DNA of 64,000 bases from Candidatus Roseilinea sp. (lineage in GTDB: Bacteria > Chloroflexota > Anaerolineae > J036 > Brachytrichaceae). Under the pieces are notes generated by a model, which had not been told where the DNA came from, searched no databases, and worked only from the letters and a program-made list of their open reading frames with translations. Below, in pieces: positions 33,998 through 42,938 of the stretch; positions within the stretch are counted from its first letter, which is position 1; each line of letters starts with the position of its first letter. The translations under genes were made by a program, and so were the position numbers. The DNA lies in the NCBI GenBank assembly GCA_025998955.1, contig AP024676.1:2232001-2296000 (forward strand). Direction: 5' to 3'.

Positions 33998-34019
33998 GCA
34001 TGATAATTCGTCGGTCGGA

Positions 34020-35213
34020 ATGAACATCGTCCATCTCGCGCCTTTCGCCTTTTCGCCCAAGGCCACCGTCAGCGCGCGCATCCTGCCGATGGCGACGGCG
34101 CTCGCCCGGCGCGGTCATCGGGTGACCGTCCTCATCCCGCCTTACGACAACCCGGCCGATACCGGCAAGACGTGGGAGCGCGAGGGCGTGCAGGTGGAGA
34201 ACGCCAGGCTCGGCAATGAGAAGTCGGGAGTGGGTGTGTATCTCAGCCTGGCAAATCAGCTTGCTCGGCGCGCGCGTCAGCTCCAACCCGACGTGATTCA
34301 CATTTTCAAGCCGGTTGGCGTCGCCGCGCTCGCCATGTGGTTGCTCAAACGGCAACCTGCAACCCGCGACCTGAAACTGATTCTCGACAACGACGACTGG
34401 GAAGGCCGCGGCGGATGGCTGGATGTCAATCCCTATCCGCCTGCACAGAAGTTGTTCATGCAGTGGCAGGAACGTTGGGCGTTGCGCGCTGCCTCACAGA
34501 TCACCTGCGCCAGCGAGGTCCTTGTCGAGCGCACCCGCCAATTCAGAGGGACGCGCGGGCGGTCGGCGAACGGCGTCTATCTCCTGCCGAACGGGCCGGA
34601 CGAGGCGCTGCGCGCACAAGTCGCCCAGGCGCAGGCAAAGCGAGAAGCATTGCGCACGCAGTTCGGCTGGCGCCAACCCGTGGCTATCTATGCCGGCACG
34701 GTTCCACGCAATCACGACCTGGACATCGCGGCCTGTGCGATTCGGCGCTTGCCCGACATGCGCTGGGTCATCATTGCGACGGGCGACGGCGTCACCTCGC
34801 TTCGGCAGGTCATCGCATCCGCCGGCATCGCCCACCGCGTCGAATGGCACGGCTTCATGCCACATGCGCAACTTGTGGAGCGGCTGGTCGCCGCCGACAT
34901 TGCGATCTACCCCTACCGCGACACGAACATCAACCGCGCCAAGTGCAGCGGCAAAGTGATGGACTACATGGCTTGCGGCAAGCCGATGGTCGTGAGCGAC
35001 GTGGGCATGAATCGCGTCTATCTGGAGCATGCACGCTCCGGCCTGCTCACCCCACCGGGCGACACCGAAGCGTTCTACGCAGCGATGAAGTGTCTGCTCG
35101 ACGATCCTGCATTCGCCGATCGCCTCGGTGGCGCAGCGCAACAGCGCATCTGGACGCAGTTCGGCTGGGCGGGGCGCATCGGCCTGCTGGAGCGCATCTA
35201 CGCCGCCGGCTGA
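34020..35213 (+). CDS. GT4-type (GT-B fold) glycosyltransferase
   Basis: 397 aa. N-terminal Rossmann half: NIVHLAPFAFSPKATVSARI, ALARRGHRVTVLIPPY and DVIHIFKPVG. C-terminal donor-binding half: AIYAGTVPRNHDLDIAA, VEWHGFMPHAQL and the NINRAKCSGKVMDYMACGKP region, where the catalytic Glu of the usual E-x7-E motif is not obvious. It probably transfers a nucleotide-activated sugar in cell-surface glycan synthesis. Two short stretches (34207-34232 and 34346-34375) are built from heptad words and may be in-frame intrusions. Confidence 0.85.
   Translation: MNIVHLAPFAFSPKATVSARILPMATALARRGHRVTVLIPPYDNPADTGKTWEREGVQVENARLGNEKSGVGVYLSLANQLARRARQLQPDVIHIFKPVGVAALAMWLLKRQPATRDLKLILDNDDWEGRGGWLDVNPYPPAQKLFMQWQERWALRAASQITCASEVLVERTRQFRGTRGRSANGVYLLPNGPDEALRAQVAQAQAKREALRTQFGWRQPVAIYAGTVPRNHDLDIAACAIRRLPDMRWVIIATGDGVTSLRQVIASAGIAHRVEWHGFMPHAQLVERLVAADIAIYPYRDTNINRAKCSGKVMDYMACGKPMVVSDVGMNRVYLEHARSGLLTPPGDTEAFYAAMKCLLDDPAFADRLGGAAQQRIWTQFGWAGRIGLLERIYAAG
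34346..34375. repeat. Heptad-phased words inside the GT4 coding region
   Basis: The words aacctgc, aacccgc, gacctga, aactgat are adjacent at 7-nt spacing and encode RQPATRDLKLI. A second stretch at 34207-34232 contains agtcggg then agtgggt, and shares the string gaagtcgggagt (or nearly so) with the spacer array near 37435. Confidence 0.4.
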
Positions 35214-35218
35214 TGCGC

Positions 35219-36229
35219 TTACAACACCCGAACGCGCACGAGCACGTTGCGCTCGGCGGAGCGCATCAGCGGATTGCGCAGGGGGCGCCCAAACAAAGGC
35301 GACTCGATCTCGAACACGTCGCCGGGCTGCGCCGTCACCCCGGCAGCGCAACTCAGCGCCGACGCGCCGAAGAAATGCACGTGTGCATCGCCCGGTCGGC
35401 GAAACGGCGCATACTTGAAGTGATGGTGTTCGATATTGGCGATGGTGTGCGACATGTTGGCCTCGCCGGTTGCGAACGACTCCGCCCAGATCACCGCGTC
35501 GCCGCGCCGAACGCGCACCTCGCCGGTCACGCCGGTCGGTATGTCGCCAAGCAGCACCTCCGGGCCGAACGAGCACGGGCGCAACTTGGAATGCGCCAGA
35601 TAAAGATAGTTTTGCCGCTCCATCACGTGATCGGAGAACTCGTTGGCCAGCGCAAAGCCAACGCGCAGCACTTCGCCGTCGTCGCCGATCACGTATAGCC
35701 CGGCCAGCTCGGCTTCTTCGCCGCCATCCAGCGCCCAGGGTGGCATGAGCAGTGGCTGCTCCGGCGACGTGACCCACGACCCATCGCCTTTGTAGAACCA
35801 TTCGGGCTGGCTGCCGATTTCGCCGGGCGCGGGTTTGCCACCGGCTAGGCCCCACTCGAACAAGATGAGCGAGTCGGTCTTCTTCATCGGCGCGTCGCCT
35901 GACGCATGGGCCTGCGCATGCATCGCGTTGCGGGCCAGGGCGCTGCCGAGATGGTTCAGGCCGGTGCCGGAGAGCAACAGCCGCGCCGGTTCGGGGTGCG
36001 TAAACGGCGGCAGGATGCGCCGCTCGGCGATGACGCGGTCGTAGGAAACGACCTCATCGCTCAAGCGCCGCGCGACAAGTTCACCGAGTGAACGGCCTGA
36101 CCGCGCCGCCTCAAGCGCCAGTTCGTACACACCGGCGGCTTCGCGCACCACGCGCAGTTGGCTGCCGTCGTCGGACGGCACGCCGACGCGCTGCCGGCCG
36201 GCTTCGTCGAGGAATTGCACCAGACGCAT
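35219..36229 (-). CDS. GguC/AraD1-like FAH-superfamily protein
   Basis: 336 aa from ATG 36229. The N terminus MRLVQFLDEAGRQRVGVP and the ILPPFTHPEPARLLLSGTGLNHLGSA block are characteristic of the GguC/AraD1 branch of the fumarylacetoacetate hydrolase superfamily. Acidic metal ligands lie in GGEEAELAGLYVI and the core ends DAHVHFFGASALS. Relatives act as L-2-keto-3-deoxyarabonate dehydratases in non-phosphorylating pentose degradation. The divergent dehydrogenase at 36334 fits a sugar-oxidation pathway. Confidence in the exact substrate is low. Confidence 0.82.
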   Translation of the reverse strand: MRLVQFLDEAGRQRVGVPSDDGSQLRVVREAAGVYELALEAARSGRSLGELVARRLSDEVVSYDRVIAERRILPPFTHPEPARLLLSGTGLNHLGSALARNAMHAQAHASGDAPMKKTDSLILFEWGLAGGKPAPGEIGSQPEWFYKGDGSWVTSPEQPLLMPPWALDGGEEAELAGLYVIGDDGEVLRVGFALANEFSDHVMERQNYLYLAHSKLRPCSFGPEVLLGDIPTGVTGEVRVRRGDAVIWAESFATGEANMSHTIANIEHHHFKYAPFRRPGDAHVHFFGASALSCAAGVTAQPGDVFEIESPLFGRPLRNPLMRSAERNVLVRVRVL

Positions 36230-36240
36230 GATCGCTGTGC

Positions 36241-36268
36241 ATTGTATGGGCGATGCTACCGATTGCAA
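36241..36268 (-). promoter_or_regulatory. Promoter of the GguC-like gene
   Basis: Minus strand: TTGCAA (36263-36268), 16 nt, TACAAT (36241-36246), then 11 nt to ATG 36229 with no Shine-Dalgarno sequence. A plus-strand TACAAT (36295-36300) probably serves the divergent dehydrogenase. Confidence 0.45.
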
Positions 36269-36333
36269 CATGCAGCGGCGCGACGAATCTGACCTACAAT
36301 CCTCCTGCCCGATTCTTGAAACAGGAGCCTCAT

Positions 36334-37398
36334 ATGCCCCGTGAGATCGTCACCCGCGACGGGACCTCTTTTCGCTTTCGTGAATATCACCTCGACGCGC
36401 TCGGCCCGAACGAAGTGCGCGTCCGGGTGCAGTTCGCCGCGCCCAAACACGGCACGGAGCTGCAGCTGATCACCGGAAGCTCCTTCGAGCGCAAAGAATG
36501 GCACCCCGAGCTGCGCATGTTTCTACCGCGCCCGACGCCGGCAGAGCCGCAAGCACCGGCGGAACGACCGGAGCGCAACATCGGCAACATGATCGTCGGC
36601 GTCGTGAGCGAGGTGGGAAGCGCCGTAACCCGGTTTCGGCCAGGCGAGCGCGTGTTCGGCTACGGGCCGATCCGCGAAGTGCATCAAGCGCCGGAAGACA
36701 AGCTGCGACCGCTGGGCGACTTGTCGGAAGTGGATGCCGTGTGCGTGGATCCGGCACACGTCGCCTTCGTAGCCGTGCGCGACGGCAACATCCGCATCGG
36801 CGACTCCGTCGCCGTGTTCGGCCTAGGCGCGATCGGCCTGATGGTCGTGCAGATCGCGCGGGCCGGCGGGGCGCGCAAAGTCTTCGCCGTGGATCCGCTG
36901 CCGATGCGCCGCGCCTTCGCCGAGCGCCACGGCGCCGATCGAGCGCTCGACCCGAACACATGCGACGTCGCCCTCGAAATCAAGCGTGCCACCGGCAATA
37001 AGGGCGTGGACGTGTCTATCGAGACCTCTGGGGCTGGCCGCGCATTGCACGAAGCGATCCGTTGCCTGCGGCAATGCGGCACGGTGGTGCATGTGCCGTG
37101 GGGGCCGAAGGACTGCCGCGATCTGAACCTGAGCGAGGAGTTCCATCACAACCGACCCACCCTCGTCGGCAGCCAGGCATGGAGTGGCTGGGAGAACCCC
37201 GACCGTTCCTACCCGCTTTGGGATCACGAACGGGCCTATCAGACGACGATCGAACTCTTCTGCGCTGGGCTGATCACCGGCGCGGGCGTGGTCACGCCGA
37301 TCGTGTCGTTCGAGGATGCGCCGGAAGCGCTGGTGGCCATCCGCGAGCGCCCGGAGACGACGATCAAGTTCGGCGTCAGGTTTGGAGGTCATGATTGA
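36334..37398 (+). CDS. Zinc-type medium-chain dehydrogenase (MDR family)
   Basis: 354 aa from ATG 36334, chosen for the ribosome binding site acaggag upstream. GroES-like N-terminal domain (NEVRVRVQFAAPKHGTEL) then Rossmann domain (SVAVFGLGAIGLMVVQIARAG). The usual catalytic Cys of zinc ADHs is replaced by the APKHGTE segment and no four-Cys structural zinc site is seen, so it is closer to sorbitol- or threonine-dehydrogenase-like MDRs with altered metal ligands. It probably oxidises a sugar or polyol. Divergent from the GguC-like gene. Its last codons run into a heptad array. Confidence 0.82.
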   Translation: MPREIVTRDGTSFRFREYHLDALGPNEVRVRVQFAAPKHGTELQLITGSSFERKEWHPELRMFLPRPTPAEPQAPAERPERNIGNMIVGVVSEVGSAVTRFRPGERVFGYGPIREVHQAPEDKLRPLGDLSEVDAVCVDPAHVAFVAVRDGNIRIGDSVAVFGLGAIGLMVVQIARAGGARKVFAVDPLPMRRAFAERHGADRALDPNTCDVALEIKRATGNKGVDVSIETSGAGRALHEAIRCLRQCGTVVHVPWGPKDCRDLNLSEEFHHNRPTLVGSQAWSGWENPDRSYPLWDHERAYQTTIELFCAGLITGAGVVTPIVSFEDAPEALVAIRERPETTIKFGVRFGGHD

Positions 37399-37485
37399 TG
37401 ATGGGTGATTCACGATCCTCGACCGAGGGGAGTGGGAAGTCGGGAGTAGGCAAGTCATGAGTCACGAATCATCCGTTCATCGGGG
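37390..37485. repeat. Heptad-phased inverted word array (locus E)
   Basis: GAT-type words occur at 37393, 37400, 37407, 37414 and 37421 (GAC), all 7 nt apart. After a purine-rich centre with GGGA words, the reverse-complement CAT/CAC words occur at 37456, 37463, 37470 and 37478. The array fills the spacer between the dehydrogenase and the MoxR gene and includes the last codons of the dehydrogenase. Confidence 0.7.
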
Positions 37486-37503
37486 TAAGATTGCGGCCAA
37501 GAG

Positions 37504-38418
37504 ATGACCATCGCCTCAATCGCTTCGCTCAAGACCATTGACGACTTGGAAGCGGCGCTGCGCGCGCAGAACTATATCGCCGAGCGCAGTTTGGCCACGT
37601 CCATCTTCCTGGCGCTCAAGCTGCGCCGGCCGTTATTCCTGGAAGGCGAGGCCGGCGTGGGCAAGACCGAGATCGCCAAAGTGCTCGCCGCTGCGCTGGA
37701 TACTGAATTGATCCGCCTGCAGTGCTACGAGGGGTTGGACGTGAACCACGCGGTGTACGACTGGAATTACACCCGGCAGATCATGCACATCCGGCTAATG
37801 GAGGCGAAGGGCGAGCGGATCGAAGACGAAGAGGCCGAGCTATTCGGGCCGAAGTTCCTGCTCAAGCGGCCGCTGCTGCAGGCCATCGAGGACAGCCGCG
37901 AGAAGCCGCCGGTGCTGCTGATTGACGAGCTGGACCGCAGCGACGAGGAGTTCGAGGCTTTCCTGCTGGAGGTGCTGTCCGACTTCCAGATCACCATCCC
38001 GGAGATCGGCACGATCAAGGCGCAACAGCCGCCCATCGTCATCATCACCTCGAACCGCACGCGCGAGATCCACGACGCGTTGAAGCGGCGCTGCATCTAC
38101 CAGTGGATAGACTATCCGAGCTTCGAGAAAGAGCTGGCGATCGTGCGCGCCAAGGTGCCGCACGCGCCGGCGCAACTGGCCAAGCAGGTCACGCAGTTCG
38201 TACAAGAGTTGCGCCGCGCCGAGCTGTACAAGTTGCCCGGCATCGCCGAGACCCTCGACTGGATCGCTGCCCTCGTCGCGCTCGACCAGACCGCGCTGGA
38301 CGAGCGCATCGTGGACGAGACGTTGGGCGTGATCCTGAAGTATCAAGACGACGTGGTGAAAGCGCGCACCGAGTTGAACAAGAGCATCCTGGCCGTGATC
38401 AGCACGGGATATGCGTGA
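37504..38418 (+). CDS. MoxR-family AAA+ ATPase
   Basis: 304 aa. P-loop LEGEAGVGKTEIAK at 47-60, Walker B VLLIDELDRSDEEFEAF, sensor-1 VIITSNRTREI and the arginine-finger region LKRRCIYQWIDYP. A C-terminal lid follows. MoxR ATPases act as chaperones that insert cofactors or remodel complexes, usually with a VWA (CoxE-like) partner, which here is at 39332. The start is 12 nt after a TAAGAT element. Confidence 0.93.
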   Translation: MTIASIASLKTIDDLEAALRAQNYIAERSLATSIFLALKLRRPLFLEGEAGVGKTEIAKVLAAALDTELIRLQCYEGLDVNHAVYDWNYTRQIMHIRLMEAKGERIEDEEAELFGPKFLLKRPLLQAIEDSREKPPVLLIDELDRSDEEFEAFLLEVLSDFQITIPEIGTIKAQQPPIVIITSNRTREIHDALKRRCIYQWIDYPSFEKELAIVRAKVPHAPAQLAKQVTQFVQELRRAELYKLPGIAETLDWIAALVALDQTALDERIVDETLGVILKYQDDVVKARTELNKSILAVISTGYA

Positions 38419-38443
38419 CGCCTGATGCACAGAGGAGGTAACC

Positions 38444-39328
38444 ATGCCCTCGCCCTTTCCCGGCATGAACCCTTACTTCGAGCATCCCAGAATCTGGGAG
38501 GATTTTCACGCAAACCTGGCAGCGGAAATACAGCGACAGATCGCGCCGCGGCTTCGCCCCAAGTATTACGCTGCCCTGACGCCGCGCGTGACCTACGACG
38601 AAATCATCATCGAAGGGCCACCACCCACCAAGCCCGAAGTGATCAAGCCGGACGTTGCCATCTATCGCACCGAGGCAACCTCCGGCCCGCTCGGGAGCGC
38701 AGCCATCGCCGCATCCGCGCCGCCGATCATCATGCCGGTCCCCGTCCAAGAGCCGATCACGCTGCACAGCATCGAAATCCGCGAGGTCGGCACCAACGCC
38801 CTGGTCACGGCCATCGAAATCTTGTCGCCGGTGAACAAGCGCCCCGGCCACGAAGCGTTCGACGAGTATGCCAAGAAACGCCGCCACTTGATGCGCGCGC
38901 CGGTGAACTTGGTGGAGATTGACCTGTTGCGCGCAGGCGTCCGCATGCCGGTGTTGACCGAGCTGCCCGAGGCGCCCTATTTCATCTTCCTGCGCCGCGC
39001 ATTCGTGGCCGGCCAAGTCGAGGTGTGGCCGATCACGCTCCAGCAACCCATTCCGGTCGTCCCCGTGCCTTTGCGAGAGCCGGACCCCGACGTGCCGCTC
39101 GATTTGACGCGCGCGATCCACACGATCTACGACGAGCTGTCGTACGACATGCGGATCGACTATAGGCGAGACCCGCCACCGCCTCCACTCGCGCCTGCAG
39201 ACCAGGCATATGTGGATCAACTCTTGGCGCCGTTCGGCCGAACGCCCAAGCCGCGCCGCCTGCGCGAAGACGAGGTTGAATACGAAGCCGGTGAAGCCGA
39301 AACAGAAGGGACAGAAACCCGGGTTTGA
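38444..39328 (+). CDS. DUF4058 family protein
   Basis: 294 aa with a strong ribosome binding site (gaggaggt). The N terminus MPSPFPGMNPYFEHPRIWED is the hallmark of DUF4058, and the block VTAIEILSPVNKRPGHEAF, with acidic and Lys residues, is well conserved in the family and recalls PD-(D/E)XK-type nuclease cores. The C-terminal tail is Pro/Glu-rich. Family function is unknown; many copies occur in Cyanobacteria and Chloroflexota genomes. Here it lies between a MoxR ATPase and its VWA partner, 4 nt before the latter. Confidence 0.88.
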   Translation: MPSPFPGMNPYFEHPRIWEDFHANLAAEIQRQIAPRLRPKYYAALTPRVTYDEIIIEGPPPTKPEVIKPDVAIYRTEATSGPLGSAAIAASAPPIIMPVPVQEPITLHSIEIREVGTNALVTAIEILSPVNKRPGHEAFDEYAKKRRHLMRAPVNLVEIDLLRAGVRMPVLTELPEAPYFIFLRRAFVAGQVEVWPITLQQPIPVVPVPLREPDPDVPLDLTRAIHTIYDELSYDMRIDYRRDPPPPPLAPADQAYVDQLLAPFGRTPKPRRLREDEVEYEAGEAETEGTETRV

Positions 39329-39331
39329 CCA

Positions 39332-40495
39332 ATGGAAGAGGCCATAGCCGATCGCGGCCACTTGCTGCGCAACTTACTGCTGTTCGGCCGGCTGTTACGC
39401 AAGCTGGGGCTAGACGTCAACCCCAGCCGCATGATAGACCTGGCCAACGCCCTGGCGCTGATCCAAATCGGGCGTAGGCAGGACTTCTTCTTCACCGCCC
39501 AGAGCCTGCTGGTGCAGCGCCGCGAGGACCTGGCGCTGTTCAAAGACGCCTTCGATCTGTTCTGGGTGGACCCGCGTGACCGCGTGATTGCGCGCGGCCG
39601 GCGGCGAGACGAGACGCCGTTCACCCGTCCGGAGTTCGCACCACCGCCGCTCAAGCCGCAGGCCGCAGAACCGCCCGGCGACGGTGCGCGCGATGCCGGC
39701 GAGCGCACGATCGTCGAGACGACTTACAGCCCAAGCGACCGCGAAGCGCTGCGGCACAAGGACTTCTCACAGTTGACCGCTGAAGAGATGCGCGCGATCA
39801 AGGCGATGATGGATGACCTGCTGTGGCGACCCGGCGAGCGCCGCACCCGCCGGTTGATCGCCGGAAGCGGCGCGGCGCTTGACCTGCGCCGCACATTGCG
39901 CCGGAACATCGCGCATGGCGGCGAGCTGGTGCGCTTCGCCGAGCGCAGCCCAAAGCTCAAACCGCGCCCATTGGTCATCATTGCCGACATCAGCGGCTCG
40001 ATGGAGCGCTACACGCGCCTGCTGCTGCACTTCATCTACTCGCTCAGCGCCGGATTGGAGCAACCGGTGGAAACCTTCGTGTTCAGCACTCGACTCACGC
40101 GCATCACGCGACAATTGCGCCAACGCAGCGTGGATCGCGCTTTGCGCGACGTATCGCGCGCCGTGACGGACTGGTCGGGCGGCACGCGCATCGGCGAGGC
40201 GCTGAAGATGTTCAACTACCGGTGGGCGCGCCGCGTTATGCGCAGCAGCGCCGTCGTGCTTATCATCAGCGACGGCTGGGACCGCGGCGACCCCGACCTG
40301 CTCCGGCGCGAGATGGCCCGCCTGCAGCGCAGTTGCCGCCGCGTGATTTGGCTGAATCCCCTGCTGGGCGGGGCAGATTACCAACCGCTGGCGCGCGGCA
40401 TGCAAACCGCCCTCCCCTACATTGATGACTTCCTACCGGTGCACAACCTGGCCTCGCTCGAGGACCTGGCCATGCGGCTGGCACGGTTGAAGTGA
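39332..40495 (+). CDS. VWA domain protein (CoxE-like), MoxR partner
   Basis: 387 aa. The C-terminal von Willebrand A domain has the MIDAS motif VIIADISGSMERY (Asp219) and a downstream Thr/Asp site in SGGTRIGEAL, then VLIISDGWDRGD. The N-terminal half (NLLLFGRLLRKLGLDVNPSR) is the CoxE/YehP-type helical region. Works with MoxR-type ATPases in metal-cofactor or complex assembly. No carbon monoxide dehydrogenase genes are present, so the client is unknown. Confidence 0.92.
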   Translation: MEEAIADRGHLLRNLLLFGRLLRKLGLDVNPSRMIDLANALALIQIGRRQDFFFTAQSLLVQRREDLALFKDAFDLFWVDPRDRVIARGRRRDETPFTRPEFAPPPLKPQAAEPPGDGARDAGERTIVETTYSPSDREALRHKDFSQLTAEEMRAIKAMMDDLLWRPGERRTRRLIAGSGAALDLRRTLRRNIAHGGELVRFAERSPKLKPRPLVIIADISGSMERYTRLLLHFIYSLSAGLEQPVETFVFSTRLTRITRQLRQRSVDRALRDVSRAVTDWSGGTRIGEALKMFNYRWARRVMRSSAVVLIISDGWDRGDPDLLRREMARLQRSCRRVIWLNPLLGGADYQPLARGMQTALPYIDDFLPVHNLASLEDLAMRLARLK

Positions 40496-40515
40496 CGCGC
40501 ACCCTCTCCAACGAA

Positions 40516-40550
40516 GAACGCCCAGCGGGATCGTTAACCGCCGGGCGTTC
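40516..40550. terminator. Hairpin terminator between convergent genes
   Basis: Outer arms GAACGCCC (40516-40523) and GGGCGTTC (40543-40550), one mismatch, then an inner 4-bp arm (GCGG/CCGC) and a 9-nt loop. It lies between the VWA gene (+) and the sugar-binding protein gene (-), consistent with a bidirectional terminator. Confidence 0.65.
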
Positions 40551-40583
40551 GACCGCTTGCGCGACGCGGCTTGTGAGCGGCGA

Positions 40584-41954
40584 CTACGGGCGCGGCTGAT
40601 CCAGAATCTCCTGCAGCTTCTTCTGGATGACCGGGGCATGCTCGTCCCAGGTCACCGTGCCTTCCCAGATCTGCTCAATCTCGGCCTGGAAGGCGGTATT
40701 GGCCTCGGTGAAGCGCGTGTTATTGGGCATGGGGAACGGCTCGACGCCGGCTTCGATCAAGCCGGCCGCCACGCCGAACATGCGGTTGATCTGGTTGACC
40801 GCCGGATCGGTCCATGCCGACTTGCGGCCGTTGGGCTGCACCGCCACGTTGGTGGCCAAATACACGCCGGCGTCCTTCGACGTCAGCATGTTGAGCAGCT
40901 TGTAAGCCTCGGGCATGTGCTTGGTCTTCGCGTTGATCATCCACTGGTTGCCGGAGTAGCATGTGCCCTGGCGGCCCTTGTCGCCGACCGGCAACAGCAC
41001 CGCGTCCATCTCGAACTTGCCGGCGGTCTTCTTCAGAAAGTCGGCTACGCTGCCGACGATGCCCGAGTGCGTGGCCGACAAACCGCCGACGAACAAACCG
41101 GTCTCGATCTGATCTTTCTTGCGCGGAGCGATCTTGTCGTTGTGCAGGCTCACGAACCAACTGGCGATCTCCTTGTGCATGGGCGTGTTGTATTGGAAGG
41201 TCTTGCCCTCGCGATCCATCAACCACATGTCGGTCGAGCCTTTCTCACCGAACGAGCGCGCGATGTTGCTGTAATAGTGCATCGCCGTGATGTTGTCGAA
41301 TGACATGCCGAAGATGCCCTTTGCCGGATCGGCGGCTTTGCGCGCCAAGGCCTCCCAATCGGCCAGCGTCCAACCGGCCTTGGGCTCTTCGAGGCCCTTC
41401 TCGGCCAGCAAAGTCTTGTTATAGCTGACGGCGATGTTGCCACCGGGATGCACGACATCCGGCAGGCTGAAGTTCTTGCCATCGAACTTGTTGCCCTCCA
41501 TCACGCTGGGGAAGATGTCGGCGAAGTCCGGCGGCGGATCGCTCTTGAACATGTCATCGAGCACAGCATAGATGCCCTTGGTGAAGTTGAGGAACAACCA
41601 GCGGTGGTGGCCGTAGACCACATCTTGCAACGTGTCGGAGATGAAGCCGGTTTGCGTCTTCTTCTCGATTTCACCATAGATGGTCTCTTCAACCTCGACC
41701 TTGATGCCGGTATCGTCTTGAAAACGTTTGGCAAATTCGATGGCCATGCCACCCAGCGGCACCGCCGGCGCCTGCAGGCGCAAGGTCACGCTCGAAGCGG
41801 CCGGCGCGCTGGTCGCTTCGGTCGCTGGGGCAGCGGGCGCTGCCGGCGCGCTGGCGGGCGGCGCAGCACATGCCGCCAGAATGCCGGCACTGACCGATCC
41901 TAGCCCGACCGCTGCGCCTCTCAACAATTGGCGTCTGGTGAACTTTCGTTGCAT
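40584..41954 (-). CDS. Extracellular sugar-binding lipoprotein (family 1, CUT1 system)
   Basis: 456 aa from ATG 41954, with the site aggagg on the minus strand. Tat-type signal RRQLLRG followed by a lipobox ILAACA. An Ala/Pro linker then leads to the binding domain (VTLRLQAPAVPLGGMAIEFAKRF, then the SAWTDPAVNQINRMF region). It is the last gene of a minus-strand operon with two permeases at 42033-43899. Substrate is a mono- or oligosaccharide that I cannot specify. No ATPase gene is in the operon. Confidence 0.9.
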   Translation of the reverse strand: MQRKFTRRQLLRGAAVGLGSVSAGILAACAAPPASAPAAPAAPATEATSAPAASSVTLRLQAPAVPLGGMAIEFAKRFQDDTGIKVEVEETIYGEIEKKTQTGFISDTLQDVVYGHHRWLFLNFTKGIYAVLDDMFKSDPPPDFADIFPSVMEGNKFDGKNFSLPDVVHPGGNIAVSYNKTLLAEKGLEEPKAGWTLADWEALARKAADPAKGIFGMSFDNITAMHYYSNIARSFGEKGSTDMWLMDREGKTFQYNTPMHKEIASWFVSLHNDKIAPRKKDQIETGLFVGGLSATHSGIVGSVADFLKKTAGKFEMDAVLLPVGDKGRQGTCYSGNQWMINAKTKHMPEAYKLLNMLTSKDAGVYLATNVAVQPNGRKSAWTDPAVNQINRMFGVAAGLIEAGVEPFPMPNNTRFTEANTAFQAEIEQIWEGTVTWDEHAPVIQKKLQEILDQPRP

Positions 41955-42032
41955 CGTGTCCTCCTGTGTGAAAAACGCTCTTCTTCTTTCGACTTTCAAC
42001 CTCGAAAAGGTCATGCCAACGGGTCGAGGGAA

Positions 42033-42938
42033 TCACCCTTTCAACCCGGACATCACGACGCCCTGCACGAAGTAGCGTTGGCCGGCAAAGAAGATAATCA
42101 CCGCGGGGATCATCGCCAGCACGCACGCCGCCATCAGCAGGTGTTGCAAAGGCTCGCCGCCCACCTCCGGCGATTGCACGAAGAAATGCAAACCGACCGA
42201 GATGGTGAATTTATCCGGCGAGTTCAAGTAGATAATCGGACTCTGATAATCGCTCCACGTGGCCAGCGCCGTGATGATCGCCAGCGTGACGATGGGCGGC
42301 TTCAGCAACGGCAACAACACCGACCAGAAGATACGCGGGTAACTCGCGCCGTCAATCAGCGCGGCCTCGTCCAGGTCGCGCGGGATGGTGAGAAAGAACT
42401 GGCGCATGAGAAAGATGCCGAAGGCGCCACCGCCGAACCAGGCCGGCACCCACAGCGGCAGATGCGTGTTGATCCAGCCCAGGCGGTGGAACAGCACGAA
42501 CTGCGGGATCAGCGTCACCTGCGCCGGCAGCGTCAGCGTAGCCAGCGTGATCAAGAACAGCGCATCTCGGCCGCGATACGAGAAGCGGGCGAACGAATAG
42601 CCCACCAGTGACGCAGTGATGACCGTGCCCAACGTGGTCAACGCTGTGATGTAGGCCGCGTTCCACGTCCACAGCAACACGGGGATGCGCTCGACGCTGA
42701 GGACGCGAATGTAGTTGCCGAATTGCGGCACGGCCGGGAAGAACACCGGTGGATAGGCGAACGTCTCCTGAACCGTCTTGAGCGACGCCATCAGCGTCCA
42801 CAACAAAGGGAAACCAAAGAGCGCGGCAAAGAACAAAACGACGGCGTATAGCACAACGCGCGATGGGCGTAGGGGCTTGCGACGGCGGTCGGCGCGCGAC
42901 GCCGGCGTGGCTGCCGGGAAGGGTTGACTAATCGCCAT
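42033..42938 (-). CDS. CUT1 sugar ABC permease (MalG/UgpE-like)
   Basis: 301 aa with six or so hydrophobic segments. EAA loop ELDEAALIDG type: here RDLDEAALIDGASYPRIFWSV. FPLLWTLMASLKTVQETF at the N terminus is typical of MalG-like subunits, and the C-terminal end YFVQGVVMSGLKG (GLKG) is a family signature. Overlaps the start region of the partner permease by 11 nt. Confidence 0.92.
   Translation of the reverse strand: MAISQPFPAATPASRADRRRKPLRPSRVVLYAVVLFFAALFGFPLLWTLMASLKTVQETFAYPPVFFPAVPQFGNYIRVLSVERIPVLLWTWNAAYITALTTLGTVITASLVGYSFARFSYRGRDALFLITLATLTLPAQVTLIPQFVLFHRLGWINTHLPLWVPAWFGGGAFGIFLMRQFFLTIPRDLDEAALIDGASYPRIFWSVLLPLLKPPIVTLAIITALATWSDYQSPIIYLNSPDKFTISVGLHFFVQSPEVGGEPLQHLLMAACVLAMIPAVIIFFAGQRYFVQGVVMSGLKG

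Noticed and set aside
34337-35855. Two frames of 453 codons overlapping the GT4 and GguC-like genes
   Set aside because: Arg/Ala/His-rich shadows with no motif; the overlapped genes have clear family features.
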